DNA from: DATEMK01 sp035275625
GTDB lineage: Bacteria; Bacteroidota; Bacteroidia; AKYH767-A; OLB10
DNA length: 14,492 bases
Assembly (NCBI GenBank): GCA_035275625.1
Contig: DATEMK010000487.1
Coordinates: 1 to 14,492 of the forward strand
Direction: 5' to 3'
The position numbers and the translations under genes are program-made. Below are positions 1 through 6,900 of this stretch, piece after piece (the stretch's first letter is position 1; each line of letters begins with the position of its first letter). Under the pieces are notes generated by a model. That model saw nothing but the letters and a program-made list of their open reading frames with translations. It was not told the DNA's origin and ran no database searches.

Positions 1-896
1 AAGCCATGTGCGGCATCCGGCATTCAAACGGAATTGATTTCTGGGTGGTTGCTCATAAAGAAGGAACTGCAGAGTTCAGGGCTTTCGAAATTAATTCTTC
101 AGGTATCCAGCCTCCTGTTTCAACTTCCATCGGAACTGTTCCCAACGATATTTCACAGATGAAATCAAATGCTGCCGGAAACAGGATCTGCTATGGGCAG
201 GGTTCTATTATCGCCCTGTATGATTTTGATAACGCTGCCGGAATCCTCAGCAATTATACAGATCTGCTGCAATTCGGATTTGGAAGCTCATTTGCCCCGG
301 GCGGAAATGTGCTTTATACGTTAGGCGGCCCCACTGCATTTACGCTGGGACAGTTCGATCTGACAGCTTCGAATATCCCGGCATCGTTTACCAGCATCGC
401 CATTATTCCAGCCGGGCAGCATGGTGAAGGTATGATGCTTGCCCGTGATTGTAAAATTTATCTTGCGAAAGGCAATAACAGCTACCTTGATGTAATTAAT
501 GATCCTGATGTTTTAGGCCTGGGCTGTAATTATGTCCCCAACGCAGTGAATCTCGGAAGCGGCATCTGTATGTATGAATTACCGAATAATATAGATGGAT
601 TGTTTGCCGGCTTATGCAACGGCTTAAGCACCGGGGAAACTGAAGGTAACCCGCCATTCCGCATACATCCAAACCCTGTTTCTGATGTTCTTTTTATTGT
701 GCCTTCCGAATTTACTAACACACTGGGGATAACCATTACGGATTTTACGGGGAAGCAAATTTTTAAAAAAGAATTTTCAGGCTACGAACAGGTTAAAGTG
801 GATGTAAAAGACTTTTCAGATGGTATGTACTTACTCGAAATTCAAACAGGAAAAGAAAGGGTTGTGAGGAAGTTTGTGAAAAATGGCAGAAGGTGA
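1..896 (+). CDS. T9SS-exported beta-propeller-like protein, 3' part only
   Basis: The reading frame is open to the left edge, so the N-terminus, including any signal peptide, is missing. The first in-window ATG (6) lies inside a typical repeat strand (HSNGIDFWVVAH), so it is unlikely to be the true start. The visible part alternates short beta strands with FAPGGNVLYTLGG- and 'ARDCKIYLAKG'-like segments. It then reads 'VINDPDVLGLGCNY' and an 'ELPNNIDG' segment, the usual closing part of Bacteroidota surface WD40/YVTN-like propellers that precede a sorting domain. Counted from the ATG at 6, residues 218-296 form the T9SS type A sorting domain: IHPNP, ITDFTGKQIF, SDGMYLLEI, then a basic tail. 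The protein is therefore expected to be exported across the outer membrane and anchored or released there. Its function is unknown. The export call is firm and the propeller call is by family resemblance. No clear terminator follows. Confidence 0.8.
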   Translation, partial: AMCGIRHSNGIDFWVVAHKEGTAEFRAFEINSSGIQPPVSTSIGTVPNDISQMKSNAAGNRICYGQGSIIALYDFDNAAGILSNYTDLLQFGFGSSFAPGGNVLYTLGGPTAFTLGQFDLTASNIPASFTSIAIIPAGQHGEGMMLARDCKIYLAKGNNSYLDVINDPDVLGLGCNYVPNAVNLGSGICMYELPNNIDGLFAGLCNGLSTGETEGNPPFRIHPNPVSDVLFIVPSEFTNTLGITITDFTGKQIFKKEFSGYEQVKVDVKDFSDGMYLLEIQTGKERVVRKFVKNGRR

Positions 897-1062
897 ATGT
901 GCGAAAACGGGGCTGAATGTTATGCGTACGTAGACGATCTTCGGCTGAAGAGAAAAAACAAAGGGGCGAACGATTGCGGGAAACAAGTTATTATGTAGAA
1001 ATAACACGGCAACTTGTAGTCACATCAAAATGTTAAATTTATCATAAAACCTTTCCCTCCTG

Positions 1063-1094
1063 TTGACTTTTAACAATCCATTCCCGTATATTTG
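1063..1094 (+). promoter_or_regulatory. Bacteroidota-type promoter of the Cys-rich gene pair
   Basis: TTG at 1063-1065 (-33 element) and TATATTTG at 1087-1094 (-7 element, consensus TAnnTTTG) are separated by 21 bases, the spacing expected for the primary sigma factor of this phylum. The predicted transcription start falls at or just after the GTG start codon at 1099, so the transcript may be leaderless or nearly so. Confidence 0.6.
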
Positions 1095-1098
1095 AACT

Positions 1099-1443
1099 GT
1101 GAAAAAAATCCTCGCCTTATTACTTTCACTTCTTCTTGTTCACTGCGAACTGCACGACACCTTTGCACAGATATTTAAAGCAGGCAGTGAGTGCGGCACA
1201 TCCTGCTGCTCAAAACAATGCGGCAGTTCTGACACCTCAAAAAAATCAAAAGACGATTGCAGCAAATCACCCGGCAGCGATAAAAATTGTTGCACCTCAT
1301 GTTGTTGCTATCTTCCCGTATATACATCCGGCATAGTTGTATCAGCAGGCATCACCGAAATTTCGTTCCCGCAAAATTTCTTTTACACACATTTCTTCAG
1401 CGCTGACTGCTTCCACCCTCCTGAAATAATAGGATTTACATAA
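1099..1443 (+). CDS. Small exported cysteine-rich protein (114 aa), function unknown
   Basis: The start is GTG. The product opens with a clear Sec signal peptide (MKKILALLLSLLL core) and a likely signal peptidase I site after DTFA, before Gln24. The next in-frame Met is absent, so GTG at 1099 is the only start that keeps the signal peptide. The mature part has two dense cysteine groups: ECGTSCCSKQC near residues 32-42, then NCCTSCCC near 64-71, with Lys/Ser/Asp-rich spacers. A hydrophobic tail follows, with one more Cys in CFHPPEI. There are twelve cysteines in total, one of them in the signal peptide. It distantly recalls the Bacteroidota small-protein pattern with a signal peptide, a CC motif and a C-terminal PP (HYC_CC_PP type), but the HYC motif is missing, so I do not assign it. 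The Cys at the end of the signal core is preceded by His, so it is a poor lipobox. Metal or redox binding is an inference from composition. Confidence 0.7.
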   Translation: MKKILALLLSLLLVHCELHDTFAQIFKAGSECGTSCCSKQCGSSDTSKKSKDDCSKSPGSDKNCCTSCCCYLPVYTSGIVVSAGITEISFPQNFFYTHFFSADCFHPPEIIGFT

Positions 1444-1485
1444 AATGTAATTCATATTAATTCAAACAATTAAAATTTTAATATA

Positions 1486-1701
1486 ATGAAAAAGCTAAGT
1501 TTAATAGCTGCAGGGCTCTTATTGAGTGCAGGTTTGATAGCCTTCTCAGCAGATACAAACAAAGCGGATAAAAAACAGGAGCCTGCAAAAACCTCCTGTC
1601 AGCAGTCAAAAAGTGACAAAGCATCATGTGATAAGTCCTCATGTGATACTACTAATTGTCACACTAAATGCTGTCCGCCTGGTTGTCCGCCCTGCAAATA
1701 A
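1486..1701 (+). CDS. Small exported cysteine-rich protein ending in CCPPGCPPCK (71 aa)
   Basis: The first ~20 residues form a signal peptide (MKKLSLIAAGLLLSAGLIAF, cleavage probably after FSA). The mature peptide is Lys/Asp/Ser-rich with eight cysteines in about 35 residues. Five of the Cys positions are spaced regularly (TSC, ASC, SSC, TNC, KCC), and the protein ends in a Cys-Pro-Gly knot-like tail, CCPPGCPPCK. It follows the previous Cys-rich gene by 42 bases with no terminator between, and a strong terminator sits directly after it, so the two are probably co-transcribed. The leader contains a perfect 14-base A/T palindrome at 1469-1482. No named family is recognised. A periplasmic or surface metal-chelating or disulfide-rich peptide is plausible but not shown. 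Confidence 0.7.
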   Translation: MKKLSLIAAGLLLSAGLIAFSADTNKADKKQEPAKTSCQQSKSDKASCDKSSCDTTNCHTKCCPPGCPPCK

Positions 1702-1712
1702 TTCGCAGGATA

Positions 1713-1741
1713 AAAAAACCCCGCCTTGCGCGGGGTTTTTT
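1713..1741 (+). terminator. Rho-independent terminator after the Cys-rich pair
   Basis: A perfect GC stem, CCCCGC (1719-1724) with GCGGGG (1730-1735), encloses a 5-base loop. It is flanked by an A run before and six T after, so the stem can extend by A-T pairs. It begins 11 bases after the stop codon at 1701. Confidence 0.9.
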
Positions 1742-1757
1742 GTATATTTAACCGAGT

Positions 1758-1815
1758 CTCCTTTTCAGGGACGCGGTTGTTTTACTTCAAGCGAAAGTAA
1801 TTTTCTTTTTCAATT
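1758..1815 (+). repeat. Dispersed intergenic element, copy 1
   Basis: This stretch is nearly the same as 10225-10284: both share TTGTTTTACTTYAAGCG, then GAAAGTAATTTT and a CTTTTT tract, with further matches upstream (TTTYCAGGRAC). It holds an inverted repeat TTACTT (1782-1787) / AAGTAA (1795-1800) followed by a T-rich tract. A second possible stem pairs CGGTTG with CAAGCG (one mismatch) and shares bases with the first. It lies in a gap just beyond a terminator and encodes nothing evident. Confidence 0.65.
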
Positions 1816-1848
1816 CACAAAAAAATAAAAGGGAAGGTTTTTACAGAC

Positions 1849-1880
1849 TTGCACCAGAGAATGTCTTTTATGTAATTTTG
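1849..1880 (+). promoter_or_regulatory. Bacteroidota-type promoter of the DUF4242/AraC regulator gene
   Basis: TTG at 1849-1851 and TAATTTTG at 1873-1880 are separated by exactly 21 bases, the same geometry as the promoter at 1063-1094. The start codon at 1901 lies 20 bases downstream, giving a short leader. Confidence 0.6.
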
Positions 1881-1900
1881 TCAAAAGATTGTGAAAGTGT

Positions 1901-3001
1901 ATGCCCATATACATGGATATTCATACTATTCCCGGGGTTAAAGCAAAAAATGTTGCAGAAGCTCACCTGAAAGACCTGGCGATCCAGGAAGATTACGGCT
2001 GCAAATGCATGACGTACTGGATAGATGAAAAACGGGAAAGTGTTTTTTGCCTGATAGACGCTCCCGATAAAGATGCCGTAGAAGATTTGCATGGCAAAGC
2101 TCACGGATTGATACCAAACAAAATAATTGAAGTAAGCAGTAAAGTTGTTGAATCATTTTTAGGAAGAATATTTGATCCCCCGGAAGCCACCCTTTCGGAA
2201 ACTGGGTTAAAAGTTTTCAGCGATGCTGCTCTGCGTACCCTTTTGGTAACAACCATTGAAGACCCGGTGCTGCTGGAATTGCAGTTGGGAAAAGAAAAAG
2301 CGAATGGATGGATCCGGCAGTTGAATTTAGTTGTGAGAAAAAAAATAGCGGAATTTGAAGGCAGTGAAGCGGAGCATAAGGGAACGGGGTTTATTGTTTC
2401 ATTTACGGTTGCTGCCAATGCTGTTGCATGTGCCCTGGCTATACAAAAAGATTTACCTGTGAAGGTTACCGGGGAAACCGGGTTGAAGATGGCGCTGCAT
2501 GCCGGTGAGCCTGTGGCAAAGAGTCCTGTTCTTTTCGGAGATACCATTCAAATGGCTGCAAACCTGTGTGCGGTGAATAAAAGCGGGCGCATAGCTATTA
2601 CTTCAGCAGTACAGGAAATTGTATCAAGAGAGGTTTTCTTAATGAATAAAAAAGAATTTTTTATGTTATCACCGCAGGAGGAAAATCAATTGTCTTCTCT
2701 TTTCAGCATTCTTGAAACAAACTGGGAAAAGCCGGAGTTCAGCGTAGAAGATTTCAGCCGTGCCATGGCTATGAGCACATCGCAGCTGTATCGTACCTCG
2801 GTAAAGCTTACCGGGCAAACGCCTAATATACTTTTGAAAGAATTTCGCCTGGAAAAAGCAAAAGAACTGTTGAAGAAAAAACTTTATTCTGTTTCGCAGA
2901 TTACGTTTGAGTCAGGCTTTTCAAGTCCATCCTACTTTACAAAGTGTTTTAAAAAAGAATATGGGCTGCTCCCGGTAGATTACCTCAACCTGCTTAATTG
3001 A
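1901..3001 (+). CDS. AraC-family regulator with N-terminal DUF4242 and degenerate cyclase-like domain
   Basis: Three domains are visible. Residues 1-90 match DUF4242 (SCO4226-like nickel-binding family): MPIYMDIHTIPGV, AHLKDLAIQ, CKCMTYW, VFCLIDAP and HGKAHGLIP. His8, His22, Cys34, Cys36, Cys50, His64 and His68 are possible ligands. Residues 108-250 resemble a class III nucleotidyl cyclase homology domain (RTLLVTTIED, HKGTGFIVSF at 159-168, GLKMALHAGEP, LFGDTIQMAANL). The usual metal-binding aspartates are gone: GDGF is GTGF, and the first-strand Asp is Thr. It is therefore probably non-catalytic and may bind a ligand or mediate dimerisation. Residues 277-366 are a full AraC-type pair of helix-turn-helices (FSRAMAMSTSQLYR, SVSQITFESGFSSPSYFTK). 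It has no signal peptide and is cytoplasmic. It has its own promoter, and a gene for another DUF4242 protein follows 141 bases downstream, its most obvious candidate target. The domain calls are good; the sensed signal is unknown. Confidence 0.87.
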   Translation: MPIYMDIHTIPGVKAKNVAEAHLKDLAIQEDYGCKCMTYWIDEKRESVFCLIDAPDKDAVEDLHGKAHGLIPNKIIEVSSKVVESFLGRIFDPPEATLSETGLKVFSDAALRTLLVTTIEDPVLLELQLGKEKANGWIRQLNLVVRKKIAEFEGSEAEHKGTGFIVSFTVAANAVACALAIQKDLPVKVTGETGLKMALHAGEPVAKSPVLFGDTIQMAANLCAVNKSGRIAITSAVQEIVSREVFLMNKKEFFMLSPQEENQLSSLFSILETNWEKPEFSVEDFSRAMAMSTSQLYRTSVKLTGQTPNILLKEFRLEKAKELLKKKLYSVSQITFESGFSSPSYFTKCFKKEYGLLPVDYLNLLN

Positions 3002-3105
3002 TCTTGCCAGCGCTGACTGAATTTTACTATTCATAGAACGATTTGTTCTATTGCACTTGCTATTTGTTGAATGATTTGTAATAACGCTTTGCTGTATAGT
3101 GAACA

Positions 3106-3113
3106 TAATTTTG
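3106..3113 (+). promoter_or_regulatory. Possible -7 promoter element for the exported DUF4242 gene
   Basis: TAATTTTG fits the TAnnTTTG consensus and lies 29 bases before the start codon at 3143. The nearest TTTG candidates upstream (3075-3078 and 3088-3091) are spaced 27 and 14 bases away, neither ideal. A weak basal promoter that depends on an activator, such as the AraC-type neighbour, is possible but unproven. Confidence 0.35.
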
Positions 3114-3142
3114 TCCCATCAATAATTTAAAAAACTAAAACA

Positions 3143-3559
3143 ATGAAATTAACAAAAAAAACCGGCACCTTACTGATGGCAGTACTGATGCTGATGGGTT
3201 ATGTCACCTATGGACAAACGGCAACTGAAAATTCAAAATCAGAAACAACATCAAAACAAACAAACATGAAAACTTATTTGATTGAAAGACACATTCCCAA
3301 TGCGGGGCAATTAACTAATGCACAACTACAAGAGATCGCAATAAAATCGTGTGATGTAGTAAAAAGTATGGGATCGCAAATTGAGTGGGACCACAGCTAC
3401 GTGGTAGGCGAAAAACTATACTGTGTTTATCGTGCCACGAGTGAGGAAGTGGTGAGAGAGCATGGAAAAAAAGGAGAATTTCCTGTAGATGAGGTTTACC
3501 AGGTTGCGGCCGTCTTCAGTCCTGAGTCGGCAAAAGGTGTGATACAGAATACAAGGTAA
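3143..3559 (+). CDS. Exported DUF4242 (SCO4226-like, nickel-binding family) protein
   Basis: Residues 1-24 form a signal peptide (KKTGTLLMAVLMLMGYVTYG, cleavage before Gln25). A Ser/Thr/Lys-rich linker follows, then a complete DUF4242 domain at residues 42-138: MKTYLIERHIPNAG, LQEIAIKSC, SYVVGEKLYCVYRA, VVREHGKKGEFPVDEV. His50, Cys70, His84, Cys94 and His107 are possible metal ligands by position. The internal ATG at 3266 (residue 42) is where cytoplasmic members of the family normally begin, so here a signal peptide and linker seem to have been added to move the domain to the periplasm. I chose the ATG at 3143 because it supplies the signal peptide and has an A-rich leader. The gene lies directly downstream of a regulator that carries its own DUF4242 domain and ends at a strong terminator. 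The physiological role of the family is poorly known; nickel binding is reported for the family prototype. Confidence 0.85.
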   Translation: MKLTKKTGTLLMAVLMLMGYVTYGQTATENSKSETTSKQTNMKTYLIERHIPNAGQLTNAQLQEIAIKSCDVVKSMGSQIEWDHSYVVGEKLYCVYRATSEEVVREHGKKGEFPVDEVYQVAAVFSPESAKGVIQNTR

Positions 3560-3593
3560 TAAATGGCCTTGACCAGGTTTAAGTATGCAATAC

Positions 3594-3625
3594 AAAAAAC
3601 CCGCCCAAAGGCGGGTTTTATTTTT
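3594..3625 (+). terminator. Rho-independent terminator after the exported DUF4242 gene
   Basis: A 10-base perfect stem, AAAACCCGCC (3596-3605) with GGCGGGTTTT (3610-3619), closes a CAAA loop and is followed by ATTTTT. It starts 35 bases after the stop codon. Confidence 0.92.
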
Positions 3626-3945
3626 GATTGCATTCGGTGAAACAATACTGACTGCAGGCAGAAATTTTTTATATCTCCTGCTATTTTCCGGGAAGTTCCT
3701 TTTTTCAGCAAATTTTTTTTGTATCTTGCGGCATATTTCTATGGTAATTCCATTCTAATATGATTTGCCCCCTTAACCATTCTTCATTTATTCTGTAAAA
3801 TTGCGGTTTATGCAGCACCTGGTTGTAAAATCTTCAGCTCTTGTAAACAGCTGCATCATTCCTTTTTCATTTCTTACATCCTTCATCTCTGAATTACATA
3901 GTGTACAAATCAAATCACTGTCAAAACAATTAAGTCCCTTTAATT
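3626..3945 (+). other. Long gene-free leader upstream of the M36 protease gene
   Basis: These 320 bases are A/T-rich and carry no convincing gene on either strand. Two promoter-like -7 boxes occur, TATCTTG at 3722-3728 and TAAAATTG at 3796-3803, but neither has a TTG element at 21 bases. If the first is used, the protease mRNA would have a leader of over 200 bases. No known riboswitch fold was recognised. Confidence 0.4.
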
Positions 3946-6900
3946 ATGACAAAAAACCTACTTCAAAAAAGCACGATGCTTTTTGGCATCCTGTTATTGT
4001 CAGCACAATTAAATGTAAGCGCACAGCAAAATGTGCGGCTCATTGATGATTATTTAAAGTTGGAGCAGCAGAAAAACGGCTGGCTGCAAAATGATGTGAA
4101 GGACTGGTACCAGTCGGATTATTACACTGATGAAACTTCGGGGCTAACGTACGCTTATGTTCAGCAAAGACATCATCATATTATTGTTTATAATGCTATA
4201 AGTATTTTCCTGGTAAAAGACAATAAAGTTCTCCACTTTACCCCTGGAATTATTGATCATCTTGAGAGAAAAGTAAAGACTTCTGTACCTTCCATTACTG
4301 CGAAAGAAGCAATCGGGTATGCACTTACTCATCTCGGGCGCACCCAGCCTGCTGAAGTTAAATTAACCGGCAGCGATACGGATTTAAACAAATTTATTTT
4401 TGATTCACCGGGGATTTCTGCAAGCCCCGTAAAAGTGCAGTTGGTTTATCGTGCAACGGATGAAGGCGTTTTTCTTGCATGGGATGTGAGCATTGAAATG
4501 AAGGATGAGCCGCATTGGTGGAACATAAGAATAAACGCTTTAAACGGAGATTATCTTGACAAAAATGACTGGACTACCAATTGCAGTTTTGAAGACTCGC
4601 CTCACAATTATATAATTCATGATCAGGAGTCATTTATTCCAAATTCTCCTCCCCCTCCATTGCCACCTGCACCTGTTCCGGCTGAATACCAGGTTTTTCC
4701 TTTTCCAATTGAAGCTCCATCTTTTGGCAGTCGTTCCATTCTGTTCAATCCGTCAGACAATACAGCTTCTCCTCATGGATGGCATGATGTGAATGGGGCT
4801 ACTGGAGCGGAATACACCATTACAAGGGGAAATAATGTGCATGCGTATGAGGATGCAAATAATGATAACCAGCCGGGCTACTCTCCTAACAGCGCTACGC
4901 TGCAGTTTAATTACCCGCTTGATCTAACCCAGGCACCGTTAGTTAACCAGGATGCCTCTATCACTAACCTTTTTTATCTGAATAACAGAATTCATGACGT
5001 TCTTTATCACGCAGGCTTTACAGAAGCTGCAGGAAATTTTCAGCAGAATAATTATGGCAATGGCGGATTGGGGAATGATTATGTAAAAGCTGAAGCATTT
5101 GATGGAAGCGGAACCAACAACGCTAACTTTTCCACACCTGTGGATGGCAGTTCCGGACGCATGCAAATGTATTTATGGACGGCTCCCACACCTGACAGGG
5201 ACGGATCGTTCGACAACGGCATTGTCTCTCATGAATATGGCCACGGATTATCCAACCGGCTGACCGGTGGTCCTGCAAATTCAAGTTGCCTGAACAATGC
5301 AGAACAGGGTGGTGAAGGCTGGAGCGACTGGCTTGCATTGATCATGACTACTGAACCGGGTGATACTACCGGTGGCGGAATTTTAACCCAGGCGCGCGGT
5401 ATCGGTACTTATGCATTAAACCAGGCTACCAGCGGTTTAGGAATCAGGCGTTACCGTTACTCTGTTAACATGGCTATCAACCCGCAGACTTATGCTGATT
5501 TAGCTGCCAGCTCAGGTCCCCATGCAAAAGGTGAAATATGGTGTGACGCCATTTGGGATATGTCCTGTTTTCTTATTAAAGATTTGGGATTTAACAGTAA
5601 CCCGACTGTAACCACATCGGGAAACTATATAGCTATGCGGTTAGTATTGGAAGGTATGAAGCTTCAGCCCTGCAGTCCCGGTTATCTTGATGCGCGTGAT
5701 GCTATTTTAGCTGCCGATGCTGCTCTTTACAATAACGCTCACCGATGCCGCATTTGGGAAGCTTTTGCCAGGAGAGGTATGGGATATAATGCTGTCCAGG
5801 GCAGTTCAAACAGTTCTACTGACCAGACTGCAGGCTTTTCCATGCCACCGGTATGCCTGACAGCAACACAGCCACCGGTTGCCGCATTTACATCTAATTT
5901 CAGCACAGTTACCTGTATGGGTAATGTTAGTTTCACAGATCAGTCAGTTCAGCCTTTCAGCTGGTTATGGAATTTTGGAGACAATACAACTTCCACTCTT
6001 CAGAATCCTGTCCATGCATATAATGCTCCGGGTACCTATAATGTGAAGCTGGTTGTTACTAATACGCTTGGCAGTGACAGCACAATTCACATAGTCACTG
6101 TCACACCATCCTATTCTGCAACTGTAACTGCCACCCCTTCGGCTGTATGCAGCGGATCAACAGTACAGTTAAACGCTGCCGGCACAGGAAGCCCCAACAT
6201 TACCTATAACGTCAGCAATATAACTTATGCTCCTGTAGCAGGAACAGGAACCACTGTTACCCTTGCTGATGATGCAATGAGCACTGTAAAGCCCATAGGA
6301 TTTACATTTAATTTCTTCGGGCAGAACTATACGAATTTTTACATTTGCTCCAATGGTTTTATAACTTTCAGTGCAGGGCAGCCTGCTTCACCGGTTTACG
6401 GTGTGCCCATTCCGACATCTGCGGCTCCTAATAACTATATCGCCCTTGCATGGAATGATTTATATCCCCCTGCTGCGGGAAGTTCTGTCAGCTATTTTAA
6501 TACAGGTGTTTCACCCAACCAGAAACTAATTGTAAAATATTCAACCTGGCATTTTCTCGGAGGCACCACTTATCCTTTTATTGTCCAGGCAATATTATCA
6601 GAAGGAAGCAACCAGGTGGAAATTCATACCACTACAATCAGCAATGTTTCTGCGGCAGATGCGTCAGCAACCACAACACAGGGAGTTGAAAATATCAGCG
6701 GCACTGCGGGTGTGGCAGTACCCGGACGCAACAGCGCACACTTTACTGCAAATAATGATGCGTATCGTTTTACCCCGGTTGTCAACTATACGTATACCTG
6801 GCAGCCCGGAAACCTTAATGGTGCCATACAGACAGTAACTCCAGCATCAACCGGAACTTATACAGTCAACATTGGTGACGGCAGCGGATGTATTATTCCT

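Noticed and set aside
897..1062. Search for an RNA gene or small CDS in the gap after the first gene
   Set aside because: Only short hairpins such as TCTTC/GAAGA are present; there is no tRNA-like fold and no convincing open frame.
1099..1200. Lipoprotein signal in the first Cys-rich protein (LLLVHC)
   Set aside because: The residue before the Cys is His, which does not fit the lipobox, and a better signal peptidase I site follows (DTFA before Gln).
1469..1482. Perfect palindrome ATTAAAATTTTAAT before the second Cys-rich gene
   Set aside because: It is pure A/T in an A/T-rich leader, so it is likely by chance; it is mentioned in the gene entry only.
1613..1828. Open frame across the second Cys-rich gene and terminator, with tail CFTSSESNFLF
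   Set aside because: It overlaps a better gene in another frame and runs through the terminator and the dispersed element. The tail is simply the translated repeat.
2101..2547. Minus-strand open frame of 148 codons inside the regulator gene
   Set aside because: It is antisense to the DUF4242 and cyclase-like domains, which are clearly coding, and it resembles no protein family.
3801..4046. Plus-strand open frame overlapping the start of the protease gene
   Set aside because: It begins with a TTG codon, has no recognisable domain and overlaps the well-supported signal peptide and propeptide of the protease in another frame.
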